In this document: one piece after another, positions 33,383 through 47,111 of the stretch
Layout: every line of letters starts with the position of its first letter
Position numbering within the stretch: position 1 is the first letter of the stretch
Assembly: GCA_029945375.1 (NCBI GenBank)
Contig: CM057065.1
Span: 2,356,001 to 2,420,000 of the forward strand
Length of the DNA stretch: 64,000 nt
Reading direction: 5' to 3'
Origin: Agaricus subrufescens
Taxonomy: Eukaryota > Basidiomycota > Agaricomycetes > Agaricales > Agaricaceae
Position numbers and translations under genes: made by a program
Notes under the pieces: model-generated
The model's database searches: none
What the model was told of the DNA's origin: nothing
Seen by the model: only the letters and a program-made list of their open reading frames with translations

Positions 33383-36300
33383 TCATCAACTACATCGTCA
33401 CAGCACCGTATGGATTTAGCATGAACGAACAGATGGTCGCAGTGATCAAGAACGTTGGCACGATTTGAACAGAGTGGATCTTCCATTTCAAAGAAATGGT
33501 CAATGAGCTAAAACAACGGACATGAATAAATGATAGGCGGATTTCGGCCGCGCTCATTGCAGGTGTGTTTTGTCCTGGGAAATGTCAAATTCCTCCAAGA
33601 ACAACCTTATCAGATATGCCACTTCCGGCTACAAACTCCGGTCGTGCCTTCATGTATACGTACACAACACCATCATATGCAACATAACATGTGAGCTTTT
33701 TCTCCCCAGTGCCCTGCCGGCTTCACCGAATAACTCGTATTAGCCGTATTCAGTGCCGGCAACTACCACCGGTCACTAATACAATATATTTGCCTCGTGT
33801 GGAAACCGACGTCCCATGAACTCCAGGTTCGACCAGTCTGACTCGACCATCCCCCAATGATTTCCATTTCGGATTCCCTCCCTTTCCGAAGAGAACTATC
33901 ACCACCAGCGTGCTGTTATAGTCGACACGTGGTGCACTACGATCAAGCCTCGAGGCCCCTTTCCTCCATTCTTACGTCCCACTTTAAGTTCGCATGTGAT
34001 GGCGGGGCAATAAACCATTTTTAAACCCGCTAAGAAACGCGCTCATACCTTTTTCGATGCAATGGCAAATAATATCCGTCCCGCAAGTGTTTTTTACGCA
34101 ATAGTGGAAGGGCGAGAGGTGCTTGACTGCTTAAATGCAGATTAACAATCACCGTCAATTAAAAACCTGATATGATGCCTGCCCAGCGAGTGCTATTACA
34201 TACGTGCATATGCTGTCTATGTCCAAAGTTGCATTCATTCTCGGAGAATCCATAACAAGACCGCGCATAAGTACGCGAGAGGCTCGAGAGATGATCGAAT
34301 CGATATGAAAAGCCCTTACGCTAATCCATCAGATCTTCTGGATCCGAGCCACTCACCCCCGTAATTCCCGAGCTATCGAACTCACATACGCCATCAATCC
34401 TACCCACTCCCAGGATCCGATTCATCGTCTATCCATCCACAATACATTAAACCTAAATATCTGTTCCCGAGAACAAGAAAAAAATATACTATCATGGAAT
34501 TAAGTAACGAGAGCTACGCGGATGAAGATATCTTTATTCTTCCATTGCGAAATTTAACCTCCCGCTCGGACCATAAACCCCAAAAGATTTCAAGAACACG
34601 GGGAAGAAGAAGGGAGAACAGAGAAAAAATGATCATCCCAAAGGAAAACAATAACCGAATCAAAAAACGAGTCTTTAAGATAAGTTATTAAACCCCTTCT
34701 TCACAGCATGGATCGCACCAGAATCACGCTTCCTCGAACTCGAAATGATCAATCTCGCGCGTGATTATGCCACACCCCCCGCATAAAACCCTACTCCCCG
34801 GCTCGGAGAACCAGATGAGTGGATATGAGTTGCGATATGCTTTTTTTTTTCTCTCTCTCTTATGTACTACCTTGTAGCCACAAACACCATTCTACAGTGA
34901 CATCCAAATCCCCAGACCCAAAAGTCCACAAAGAGGTTCTATGACGCTCATGAAGAAGCCCTAAAGCTTCATTAATAATAGGAGGACAAACACACTTCCT
35001 AATTTGGTCGTTAATTAACCTTTTATATCCCCCTTCGGTAATGTGATTGAGAGTCTGTTATCATTTTCAAATACCCTCGTTTTTGAGATTACACTCCAAT
35101 GTACTGTTGGATGGAAATCCTTGGCGGCAATCCTATATTGGTTATTTCTCTCTTCATTATTTCACGCGTGAATACTATATTAAATATATATATCCAATCA
35201 GCCCGCTGCAATGAGGTGATTGAACGCCCTGGAGAGTGTGTTCGTCTTCGCAGGTTTTTGATCCTGTGATTGTCAGTTAAAGACTTCGGATACCCTCGAT
35301 GTGATTTTGAGTCAGGTTGCTAGAACAAGTAAGAATTCCGCGATGTTGATTCACACCCTCCCGCGATCACGCCGTGAGTAGTATACCGCAGGTAGTGGTA
35401 TGCGTACCTACTGATAACCAGTTCAGAGAAGATATATATGGATTACGACAGGTCTTCGAGAAGAGCTGATATGTCAGCAGCCATGCCGCTGTAATCTCCC
35501 ACATACAATACGACACCACGGTTTAAGGTACGGTGAGAAGATAATTTATGAGGCTCGATGAGTTGGACAAAGGGCCTCGTGGAATGATATGAGTATTAAT
35601 ATGCTGGATAATGATTAAACGCGGAGTGATGGGGAGTATTCCCTTCCTTGATCTGGTATTGCGAAAAGCCATGCCACAAATTTCAGCTGTCAAGATCACG
35701 GGTACTGTTTTGCGGCTCGGAGGTGGGGAAAAGTTTGTTTTAAACCGAGTAGCACACGCCTAAACATTTTGGGAACCTGATAGTGTGGGGTGTAGCCCGA
35801 GTTGGTATTCTGACTCGACCGGAGGAGTGTTTTACTTCCCATTGACAGAGATGTATGCCTTTCTACTTTCATCCTTGGTCTTCTCCCGACTGCTGATACA
35901 TTAATCCTCAGTCTGAGTTTTGACCATTGTTCGACATACCAAGGTCAGCGGTCGTTAGCCGGAGAGTTTTAGGTTCTTTGCCACAGAACTCCGTCGGCCA
36001 GTTCCGTTTACCGGGCCAAGCAACCAAGCATGTTGCCACAGGACTAAGAAGGCGAACAGATGTCAGACTTTTGTGTGTATTCTTGTTCTAGTCCAGAATT
36101 GCTTCCGTCCTGACAGATTGTTTTTCGCTCACGGTACCCAGCTATAGCATTCCCGAGTCACTTTTGCTAAACCATCTATTCTCTCGCGCGCTACTTTTAA
36201 AAACGACGAGTATTCGAATAACCGGCGTTCAATCGCTATCTGATATATCTCGCTATCATTATCTTGTCGACCAAGTAAGCCACCAATACTACCCATTGTC

Positions 36301-37542
36301 TCCTCGATTCGAAAAGATGACCGTTGAAGCCGGTGAGAAAGTTTGCGGATCGGAGATAAAAATAAGAGTCCCCCAAGTCAAAGTTTGATATGACTCGATG
36401 TCAAGGAACTCTCATGGGGGCTTCCAAGACGAGGATATGCAACCAAATACACTGTTATGCTATCTTCACTTTTGATAGTGATACTGCCGGGCAATGGAGA
36501 ATATATATATAAGCACTCAATGCCTCGGATTTACTGTGAACGTATGTACGGACCGAATGACATGGTCTATGTGTTTTTAGAAAAAAGCATTTCTGTCCGA
36601 GGCAAGGCCCGCCCATCACGAGGAAGGGGGAGGGGGAAAATACCCTGTATTTTCTCATGATTTAACTTGTGACATTCATTTCCGCCGACAAACTCCAACA
36701 GAACATAGAACATTGCTCAAAGACCTGTATCGGTCGGGCCTGCGCATCCGGTGCAGAGATATGGTGGCACACCTGCATTTTGATGTTGACACTATGAAAT
36801 GATAAAGGAGGAGAAAATAGGCATTTAATGAGGACTCGTGGTTGAGGACGGATGGATCCTGGGAGTATGGTCATTGAGTTTGACATGGGTTCTAGTGGCT
36901 TGGGCAGTCGAACCGGTCCGGGGATATTCCGCGCAGAGCCTGACGACGTGGGTTGAACTTACCCGGGGTGCTGGACGTGGGTGTGGTTTGGTGGAGGGTG
37001 GGCGATATGGGGTTCATTTCGGCGGGCGTGCTGGGTGCTGAAACACGATCGACTGGCGAAGCTGCGGGGGAGAAGGAATCCCGAGCGTGCTGTCCACATA
37101 CGGCAGGAGGAACCCGACCGAACCCGGCTCGCGCTCGACGCCAGAGCTGTGCCTGCGCAATGGCTGTGGGCGGGCGTTGGCTCGGTTGGGGCCGAGCCGG
37201 GCCAGGCAGCCGGATTTGGGTGGGAAGCAGGATCTGGCGGTGATCTGGGCAAGACAATAGGGCGAGGCTATATCGGGGAGAGATCTGGGATAGCTGATGC
37301 TGGTTCAGCGAACGCGTCTTCCCTTGGGCTCGTGGCCACCGGCGAGCCCATATCTGGGGGGCCTGAAGTATATAACGGACCAGCTAATTGTTTGCCAGCC
37401 GCAATTGTTCTCGTATACAGCCGCAAGAGAATAAGAAAAGAACCCTCCCAGACACCCCGCCCCATCCGTCTTTCTCTCTTTTCTTCTCCTTGCGTGCAGG
37501 AGCACCCTCCCATTCCCTTCTCAAGACTCACGAACAATTATC
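33383..37542. other. About 4.2 kb intergenic, HMG-gene promoter on the right
   Basis: No gene is recognised. The interval ends with a G+C-rich stretch (about 36840-37350) in which frames are open on several strands without any motif. It is followed by a pyrimidine-rich stretch (37440-37520) directly before the HMG-box gene. This looks like a long promoter and leader, which would suit a developmental regulator. Confidence 0.45.
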
Positions 37543-39215
37543 ATGCCAGCATTACGCACCAGAGATACCCGATGTCCGTCTGATCTTCGCATCATTGCTT
37601 ATTATATCGCCTCACTATTGTCTCTAGCACTTGAAGTGACCACCGAAACCCCACAGGCGCCGACCCTGGCCATCGTCTCCCCCACTCCCCGCGCCTTCAC
37701 CTTCCCTTCCACCCACAACCTCGCAGACAGTCCCTACTCCTCTCCCTCCTCCTCCCCCTTCGAGCCCGAGCTCCTCCCCGTCTCCAACCGCACCCACTCT
37801 CCCCTCCAGCTCGCGCCCCCTCCCTCAACGTCTCCCCGACCCCTCACACACCAGCGTCGTAAGTCTTCGGTATGCAGCATCACCGACGACGAGCAGCAGC
37901 GTCGGCCCCGCAAGGGTGACTCCGATTACATCAAGCGTCCCGAGAATGCCTTCATTCTCTTCCGCCGAAAGTGCTGCGAGGACCGACAGGCTGTTGAAGA
38001 TTCCAAGCAAGACGGTCCCGCAAAGAGACAACGCCAAGCAGATCTCTCAAAGACCATCAGCCAGCAGTGGAAGTCGTTGACACCCGAAGAGAGGAAGGTT
38101 TGGGAAGACAAGGCAAAGGAGAGGAAAAAGGAACACGAGGCGCTATACCCTAATTATGTCTACCGCCCTCAACGTACAAAGGACAAGGCCAAGGCCGCCG
38201 CCGCGAAGAAGAACTCTGCTCTGTTCAAGGGAGCCAGGCCCGACGGCTCACAAACGGCTGAATTCGATACCGACGTCGATTCCACTGATGCTTCCGGCAG
38301 TGTGTCAATTGTCATTCCGATGGGTCCCTCTCGCCATCACGGTCGCTCGGCGTCAGTACCGACTCCCCCTCCATACCAGTCCATCGTTCTGCCGAACCTG
38401 TACTCTGGGGCTGCCTCCTCGTGTCGTGCATCGCCATCGCTCCTTCCCATGATCACTCGTCGTGCGTCCATGAATCATCATCATCATCTCGACGATGGTA
38501 TGGTGAACAGCTTTGACTTTCTCCCTAATGACCACTTCATGCCACCTCCGCCACCGATATCGAATACTTATGCCGACCAAACTCCTACGGCAGCTTCAAC
38601 TGGATTTGAAGCAATTCAAGTAAGTCTTTGGATTAATACCTAATACTTCCGTCTTTACTTATACCACGTCTATAGTCATCAGAATTTTTGCGCGACATCT
38701 TCTCTATGCCTAATGTTTCAAATACCAATGACGTGTACTCTCAACCTGCTCTACATCTCAACAACGATCACCACCTTTCAGCATCACCGGCATCATCAAT
38801 TGGTTCTTCTTCAGGTCCATCATCGCCATGCGCAGATCCATTCACCCCTCTTTCCGCTCTGCCACATCCTTCGACGTCATCTATGACGTCGTACTCTCAG
38901 GATGTTTCCTCAATGGAGTACCCAGCAGAACTGTTCCCCCAACAAGATCTGTCTTCATACGCTTGGGACACAACTTCAATATGGCCCAACGGAGTCCCAT
39001 CTTTCGAAGGCGATGGCTCATCACATCTTCTTCTCGGAGACGACTTCGACCTGAGTTCCATCCCGCCTATCGAACTCGGTTCTTGTAATGAGAATGGAAA
39101 GTTCGGTAGCGAACTCGATGACCAAACCTCGACTGGTAGTACTCTACAGTTTGGGCAGGAGTTTACAAATGCTCTTGGATTTGATGAGATGATGGCTGGC
39201 CACCCGAGATACTGA
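37543..39215 (+). CDS. HMG-box transcription factor (MATA_HMG / Prf1-Ste11-like)
   Basis: This is a sequence-specific HMG-box DNA-binding protein; relatives in basidiomycetes govern mating and development. The HMG box begins SDYIKRPENAFILFRRK near residue 129 of the unspliced reading. It continues through a loop of charged residues to DLSKTISQQWKSLTPEERKVWED and KEHEALYPNYVYRPQR. A proline/serine-rich region precedes it, and long serine-, histidine- and acidic-rich tails follow. An intron at 38620-38675 is certain. A 54-bp intron at 37574-37627 (GTCCGT...CTAG) is likely and would replace an odd hydrophobic segment with RSLEVTTE, giving 520 residues; without it the frame also stays open. A basic KSKA-like stretch after the box (KDKAKAAAAKK) may aid nuclear entry. 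The downstream 800 bp are T-rich, consistent with a long 3' end. Confidence 0.92.
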
Positions 39216-42200
39216 AAAAAAACGGAACGGAGGGAAAGAAAAGAAACAAAAAGCGCCGTGCGTTTTTGACTTCTTTTTTCTTGTTTACAAAATTTTGTTC
39301 TATCTTTTTTTTTGGTTTTTCGTTCCTATGGTTGACGATCGTTCGGACTGGTGTGCTTTTTATTCTGTAATTTTATACCACCCGGGGTCCACCATCTTAC
39401 GCTCCTTTTTCTTGTATGACCCGTGTTCTTTTAACCCTTCACGACCACTTCTTGGGTTAGTTTTCGATGATTCGAAAAATAGGATATACTGGATTCTATA
39501 TCCGTTTTTCGTTCATTGATAACACCAACCATGGCCTGCCGACTTCTTTATACTTGCTGTATTCTGCTCGACTTATCATCGCCTCTTCTCTACACGCAAT
39601 GGCTACCCTTTTCCTCCTTACGTACCACACACTACACACCACCCCCCCCCTCTACCTCATTATTTTTCCACCTGTGGACATTTATTTTCTTTCACTCATT
39701 CAATGAACATTTGTTTTTTACCCTTCAATAGCTATTACCTCGCACAATCCCCCGTCCCCTCCTCCATCCTCTTCTTATACCCTGTATCGCGTCATTATTT
39801 TTTTCCCCTCCTGTTGATTATTATCGTATTATCGGTGGCTTCTTGTGTCATTTTTTTTTGCTTCCACTGTGTTTTTTTATTTCCTCTCTCTCTTTCATCA
39901 TCGCGTAGCTTTCATAGCTCTAAATGACGACATATATTGCATTGCATCATGCTGTCACTGGAAATGAAAATGAAATGGAAGTCCTGAGGTTGAGGGTTAG
40001 TCCTGAGGTTGAGGGTTATCGTTTTCTCTTCTTTTTCCCTCCGACACAGACAGATAGCATGAGAGCCATGTGAACCGGTGGCCGAGGGAGGCAGGCGGGT
40101 GAAATAAACCAAACGCACCCCCCTCGCTTTCGGGTTTACGGACCAAGAAAATTTAAAAACAAACCGCTAGGTCTTCGAAATCTGCGAAAATTGATGTATG
40201 AACAATAACAATAAGAAAGCTTTACACCGGTGAGAGAAAATTCTGTTCAGAAAAAAAAACCGGTCAAAAGACGGCGTTAACGAGGACTTTTTTTTCAGAT
40301 TGCCACTATTCCGATAACGGGACTCCAACGGCGCTGAGCGCGGACTAAGTGTCTAGAAATGTGTTGGATTTAATTTGAGGAAAAAAAAACCTCCTCCTTT
40401 TTCCCTTCTTTTCGAACGAATGGCCTGAGCAAGAATATAGTTCGGCGTTAGCTAAACTGTCCCGAGTCGAGCCGTACATGCGGACTTGATTTTCTACTTT
40501 CATTCGTATGACGGAGGGGCGTAGGGTTCTGTCGTTTTCCTGGCTCTTTCAGGTTACCGTATAAGGAAAGGGGGTTTGGATTTCGTAAAAAGAACATCAC
40601 ACCACTCGAAGGGGGTTTTTTTTTCTTTTATCTCTTTTTTTTTTCTCACCACCGGTTGTCAACCTCGTGATTGAACCTATCTCTTTTTTCGGAACTTCGG
40701 AGAGATGTTACCTTTTGTGGGATGATGAGTTTTGAGTGGATTCGGGGGTGGTGATTCCCATCGCGCATACGAAGCTGTGCACGATACGTACCGTTCTTCC
40801 CCCACCCCCCCCAATTTCCTGCTAGTCCATATAGGCTTTTTTTTCCAATGATGTTCCACTGACCCTCGGAGCTCTCTTATCATCTGTTCACCCCCGCAAA
40901 TCACAGGTGACTGAAGGGTCGCATGATTACGTTGGTTTCGGGGAAATATGGATGGCGGGTTGGCTGTGTCTAAAACATAGGGAATGAGAATAGAATCAGC
41001 GAATTGACATATGGCGTATGAATAGAGTCTAGGGCGCAGGGGACAAGGGGCGAGAGAACGGGCCCGAGAAATGGAACAGAAAATGTTTACATACAGTATG
41101 TTCTTCTCAATCAATCATTCAAAGTCGGAAAGGAATTCTGATGAGGAATACTAGATGGATTGACAACTGACGGAAGAGGGATGGTTGCAAAGACAATCAA
41201 AACGGGGAGCGAAAAAGGAAAAATGACAGACAAGAAAGCGCGACGCGCTAGTGAAATGAAATCAATGAGGGCGTACCATCATAATTCATGCATAGCAGTT
41301 TTACGGGATTTTTCCGTTTCGCCTCATGGTCTTCCATTTGATTCGCATCTGTATGAGAGCCGTATTTTCGTAGCACAGGGGATGATAGTGAACAATCTCC
41401 CTTACTTGCACGTTTAGATTCGATCGAGGAATGTTCCAGTGAGTTGCCCCGAGCTCACAACGCTGAACCAGTCATTGGAGCATCCCTAAATGCAAACCCC
41501 TATATTGAGTCGAACCAAAGCATCGAGAGCCACGGGGGAAGAGAACTCCGCCGAACCAGTTGATACGAATGATGATTCATGTACGAGTATGAATCTCTCG
41601 GTGAATTGTAGATTTGACAGACATCACAGGAGAGAATTGATGCCGTGGCGAGTGATCGGCTATTATTGAAAGCAAAGGAAACTCGTTGTAGGGTAAGAAC
41701 ACAAGTATATTGGTTGTCTATTCTATAGGGTGGCTGTTAGTACTGAGGAACTTTAAATGACAAATGACCACCGCACTGTTACAATGTAATACCACATTCT
41801 AGATGAACGTGTGGTTGTTAGAATGGAAGAAGATGAAAGATCATTAACACACACAATTACGAGCGGAACTTCAACGTCCTTCTTGATCAAGGTGCTTAGT
41901 TTCTCTCCTATAGCTGTATCGATGATGATCTGCGGTCGTCGGTCTCCGTACGAGTCTCGCCTTGACCGCTAAACCTGACTCGGGAGCAATCATCAGGCCC
42001 CAAAACAACATAAGAACTGGTGGCGATGAGGGTAGGCAACTTTATGGAGAGTAACATACGAGCAAAGTGTTCGAGAAGGGTAGAATGAGAACGAGACCCA
42101 AGTAAGAATGGGTCGCTTACCGTAAATATAACGCTTCAAGCGATACCAGGTTGAGAAACTGGGCCACAGTAACTTCCCAATCATCCAGGTTCTTTTTCTA

Positions 42201-45200
42201 TCCGCAAGATAGTACGAGGCAGGGTTCGCGTTGCTGTACCCCTCTATCTCTATGTGAGCTGTCTAGATCAGGCCTATACATATCACAACCATTTCCGAGC
42301 CAATCATAACATGAGCGCTCCATTCTTCGAAATAGAATAGAGATTCATTCCTGGGTGCGGCTCAGAAGGCATCAGAATGACAGGAATGTGAAGACAAGAA
42401 TGGGGGAGGGCTCGCTCTGGTGAGCAAGAGGCCCTGAGGGAGTCAGGATGGAGCTCAAGGAGACGAGGCCAAGGGGATTATATATAGGGTAGAACCCCAC
42501 CTAGTGCCACGCCTGTGCAAGGTGTCCTGATCGAGCCTGCTGTGGGTTCGGTGATAGGGTGTAAAGGGATAAATGTGGTATACGAACGCGTGTATATCCA
42601 GTACACTGATCGAATTGCGTGACCCGTGTTAAAAAAAGAAACGGAACGAAATGAGGCCCAGAAATCGTGGGCTTTAATTGGTTCCTTAAAGAGGAAAAAG
42701 GGGAAACGAGGACGGCACTCAAGGAGTCCCTTACATCCTTCATGTTTCCTGTATCACCCTACACGGGGATGTGATAGTAATCGATGTGTAGGTATGTAGT
42801 AACACCCTATCTCGTGACAGAAGAGGCAGGCGTAACGCGTGAGACGGATATCGCAGACCACAGACCAAGGTGTCCTGCTTAGGAAGAACGGTGATGCGCG
42901 AGCACGGTCACACTGAAGTCCCAAGTGATCCTATAGTTCTGCTTAGCATAAGGTTTGCGTATAGCGAGATGAAAGAACCTGCATACCGGTCATGAATCCC
43001 GACGATGAAAACGCGAACTGCGCGCTGTGCACCAAATTTGATACCATCCAAGTCCGAATCACTGTGCCATCCGAGAAGACTAGTATACCCAAAAAGACAA
43101 CACAGAAACGCCAGACAAGTCAAGAAGAGTGAAGCAGGTATAGAGGCGTTGCAGAGGGGTATCCAAGGAAACCTTCACCAAAGACTTTTGATGAAGACTT
43201 GTCATGTGATCGTGATGACCTATTTCTGATTTCTTCCGCCAATGTCATGAATTGAAAGCCTCGTAACAAGTGCCTGTGAGCTTGGAGAAGGCTAGGGGAC
43301 CCCACTCAGAGTCAAATATCTATATAACCGTACTGCGCACTGACTGAAAGTACCTGTTTGTCTCTTCATCTGTCACTTCAGTCTACTATTACATGGCCAA
43401 ATTTGCAAACTTCAGAAAGCCACGGTAACTTGGACCTCGCCGCTTTCCAGCGAGAAGTTGTAACTCTGGGTCCTGTAAGCCCAATATGGAAATACGGCCC
43501 GGTATTGGAAAGATTGCTCATAAATGTCCTCTCCATCATTCTATAACGGAATGATATAGATTGCTCATAGGATTCATCGGTAGTGTGTTCCCATAGGGTG
43601 GTTCCTTCAGTTAGGTTCACAGGGACATGTGTGGTGCTTTATTTGCCTGTGTCCAAAAAGAAGTTGTCGTTCACGAGCGCCTGACGCTGTCTGAGAACTC
43701 TTCAGCTAATGCCTCCCCAACCAGTCGCAATGATCACTACCAGAATGAACCTGGGAGGCAACGGTAGTCCATAAGTAGTAGAATACCATCACCTTATTGG
43801 CATAATATCAAACCCTGCCAGATTGCCTGAATTCTTACTCATGAGCATCTGCTTGGCGTCTATCATCTGTCTATCTATCAAAAACAATATATGCGTATCA
43901 CCGACCAGGGAACCAACACCACATTTTCTCTGCTTCAACCACAGTCAAGGTCGCTCCCAGGTGCTCTGCTTCATTTTGAACCAGGACTTAACGCGAGATT
44001 CCAGTTTTGGCTGGACCTACGCCAAATTCGTGGAAGCCGCCCACGAGACGCTCCATTTAGAAACTTTCAAGCTTCTTCCCCGCTTCTGCTACCAGAGTCT
44101 TCTTTTACCTCTGTAAAAACCGCATAACCCAAGGCAAAGCCATCCGCAAACCCACTCACGAACCTCAAATGGCTTTTCAAAGGGGTTCTTCTGATTACAA
44201 GGATGCCCCGCCCAGGGGACTCGCTGTGGTGATCGTGCTAGAAGCCTAGCTCGACTCGCGTTCTCGCTGACGTGGATCTCTTCCGGAACTGATGTAACCC
44301 TGGCCATTTCAAGAAGGCCATCAAAAGGTCCAGCCATCCTGCACGTTTCCTATGGCCTTACTCGACCATCTTCTTAAATTCAAAGTCTGAGTCCATAGCA
44401 GTGTCTCTCTGATGGCCACCGTAGAACATTGTCTCTTCGAGCAAGTCCCTCGTTCAATCCTCAGTTTATCTACCTACAGCTAGAAACTGCTGGCAAGCTC
44501 GTTTCGCTGACAATAATCGGTTATCGAGCCGCGGAACAAGGGTAAGGCGCTCTCTGATTATCTCATACTATAGTACATTCTCCTTACTTCCTTATCACTC
44601 GGGCGGCCGCCATTCGTCTCCTATCGGTCACGATATAGACCATTGGCTTCCCTCACGCCTCGGTCCGACCGCCCTTCTGTAAATATTCCGCGGCCTATTG
44701 TAATCCAGAAAGTCAAACTGGGACTTTTAAATGCCAGAACCGGTGACCTCAATTTTCTTTGAACCTTCTGTTTTAAGAACAGACTTTTGCAAACTTGGGC
44801 GCGTGGGGCCCTAGAGGTTGAGGTTGCATCTAACGTATCAAAGATCTTGTCACGTCCAACTTGTGCTTCCTTCACAGGTGGCGCCCGTTATGGAATCTCC
44901 CGCAGCAATATAATTCGGGGATTGGGAAACAACGGATGTGAAAAGCGGCTCAAAGGTGGGCATTGAACGTTTGGCCTAAACTTTCTCGCAATCCTGGTTA
45001 TCCTATCAGACTCAATCATCCTAGGTGTGTTCCATATCTGAATCTCAGACTCTGCATTCTCACCCCTCTTCAGATGTGGCCCAACGTAGTGTAGCGTCAA
45101 ACAGGGAGGACTGCAACACAGCATGTGTAACCAATTCAAAGCGAGAGAGTTATGTAAACTTAATGAGGTGATTGACATCATAAGGAGTTATGTCTCCCGG

Positions 45201-46520
45201 CAACTGTTGACTCGTTGACAAAGGCGACCAAAGACTCCGACAGAATTTTTAATGCCAGTGGATGACCAACACGATATTAACCACGGTCTCTCGTATAAAA
45301 TAACTTCGACAAAGGGCCCTCGTTCTATTCTAAGGCTCATTAGCCTCGTGTCTTCGATTCATGCTCGCATCTCCTGTCCTATCTCCCTGTCAAATCTAGA
45401 TGCGGCCTAGGAACTTGATAGGGCCCTCAACCGAGAGTCGATATTGGAGGCTTCAGGTGACCGGGTACGCGTACATGACGCAATGAACATATTTGAGGTA
45501 CGTTAAATGCTCTTCTGGCCGAGCGCTCTCGGGACGACTAAATGATTGATTCAAAACTAGGACTCGGCGATTTTTAGGACCAATGCTCATACACTACAAA
45601 ACCTTCACCCTGCTTCCTTTGCCTCGTGTCTCCCCACTCTGCCTCATTATAAAAAGGCGGCAACTTTCGTGATTCATCCCACCCCGATTCTCTGTCTCCT
45701 GTTGGGTAGGACCTCCATGCAAGTCATTATCTTCGGGCGGTCTGGTTATCTGACTGGTTATCTTTTATCTCCTCGAATTGACTATTGCCCGCTGCCCTAG
45801 CCCTGGCTGCGCATGGGCCGGATACTCTATTACAGCTTTTGTTAGGCCAAGGTAAATGGCTGAAAGCGGTGCTCTATACCGAAATCATTTATTAAGCTTG
45901 GACCCCCTTTCTTACATAGAAATGAGCACTCGACCTTCTCCCATAACAAGCCTCTTAACCGAATCGTGCTCGCGCTAGTAAGTGTTATTCTCCAAATTCA
46001 ATGCTATCCATAAAATGAACACGTCTTCCAATGTTAACTGCAGGAGAGATAAAACGCTCAAAGCCAAACTATTTCCACTGTCTAGTTGAGCAGCCTTTCC
46101 GCTTCGTTATGAATGTTGATTCACCATTATCAAACATTTGTCTCCCGACAAAAATCTTCCCGAAGGCATCCGGATTTGGGTAGAAACGCAGTGTTGACTG
46201 ACCATTCAAAATTTAGCTTTGATTCAGCCCAGCAGCAGCTTAGTGGAAGATGGAAATATGAGAGGTGAGTCGGATTCCGAGATGTGTTACAAGTGGTACA
46301 TAATGCGTGAGTGTTACAGAGAACGTGACAAGGAGCTTCAGAGTTACAGACAAAACGATATCAGTGCTTGTACATGAAATAAAAACCAGAAAATGGCGAA
46401 TACGTCCAGGAATCACAGAGGTAACGAAGGATGGATGAAGATCCTGAAGGAGTATCTCCAATGAGACATCAGGGTGTACGACGGCTGGAAAGATGCTCAC
46501 CATTTAAAAACTAGGGAAGG
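39216..46520. other. About 7.3 kb intergenic, no gene recognised
   Basis: The first 800 bp are strongly T-rich, probably 3' UTR and terminator of the HMG gene. Beyond that I found no motif. Frames at 40677-41114, 43823-44127 and 44621-44875 have no recognisable content. A 19-bp unit is repeated in tandem at 39980-40017. Confidence 0.4.
39980..40017 (+). repeat. Two exact 19-bp tandem units
   Basis: AGTCCTGAGGTTGAGGGTT occurs twice in direct succession, within the region behind the HMG-box gene. Confidence 0.9.
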
Positions 46521-47111
46521 TCAGAGATACAGGTTGTAGGTCTCTGGCTTATGAGCTACTTGTTCAAGACCTCTCCACAACCACACGGGCGCGCGCCAGG
46601 TCTCTCCATAAACCTTGAACTCGACATCACCGGTCTGGATCTGCACTTGATTCTGTGCTCCAGGGGGGAGATTGTGTTGCTCTTCCATCCACTGGGACAC
46701 AGCCAGCTCAACGCAAGCCCGGGTAATCTTTTTCTTGGGAAAACAACGGGGTACTACAAGTATCTGGGTACCGTTAGGAGCTAGGAGAATCATCTTTCGG
46801 ACAGGGGGGTTGGTTGCCGGTTCTTTGTCTTTTAATTGGTAGTTGAATCGGGGATCTTGTCCTCCAGGAGCGAAAACTGAATAGACTCCGTCCAGGGGAA
46901 TGTCGTTCATCGTTAACGGTGAATCATCGTCATCCGAGGAGCTGCCGTCACTTGGACAGTAGGTGGTCGGAAAAGGGTCAAGGACATGCTGCGGAGTATC
47001 GCGCCTTGAAAGGCCTTCGCAAAGGTAGTGGTGTCCTTTAAATTTGGCTGTATTCGAAAACGGAACGGCTATCGGGGTGTCGAATAAATCCTCCAAATCC
47101 TCAAACTCCAT
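46521..47111 (-). CDS. Unrecognised 196-residue protein
   Basis: This is a single open frame with protein-like composition. It has an acidic serine stretch (SDGSSSDDDDS, about residues 54-64), then EPATNPPVRKMILLAPNG, a basic PRCFPKKKI, an amphipathic ELAVSQWMEEQ, and a C-terminal WRAPVWLWRG segment rich in tryptophan. The PATNPPVRKM-type wording followed by a hydrophobic strand is vaguely like the start of DUF6699 domains, but I would not assign it. There is no signal peptide and no membrane segment. The start ATG at 47111 is the first in the frame (MEFEDLEDLF). Confidence 0.6.
   Translation of the reverse strand: MEFEDLEDLFDTPIAVPFSNTAKFKGHHYLCEGLSRRDTPQHVLDPFPTTYCPSDGSSSDDDDSPLTMNDIPLDGVYSVFAPGGQDPRFNYQLKDKEPATNPPVRKMILLAPNGTQILVVPRCFPKKKITRACVELAVSQWMEEQHNLPPGAQNQVQIQTGDVEFKVYGETWRAPVWLWRGLEQVAHKPETYNLYL

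Noticed and set aside
36838..37583. Several overlapping frames in the G+C-rich stretch before the HMG-box gene
   Set aside because: Frames are open on both strands at once, as expected from base composition. None has a family motif, and the region reads as promoter and leader.
43823..44127. Two overlapping plus-strand frames of 97 and 78 codons
   Set aside because: Neither reading shows a motif, and there are no convincing splice sites or conserved partners.
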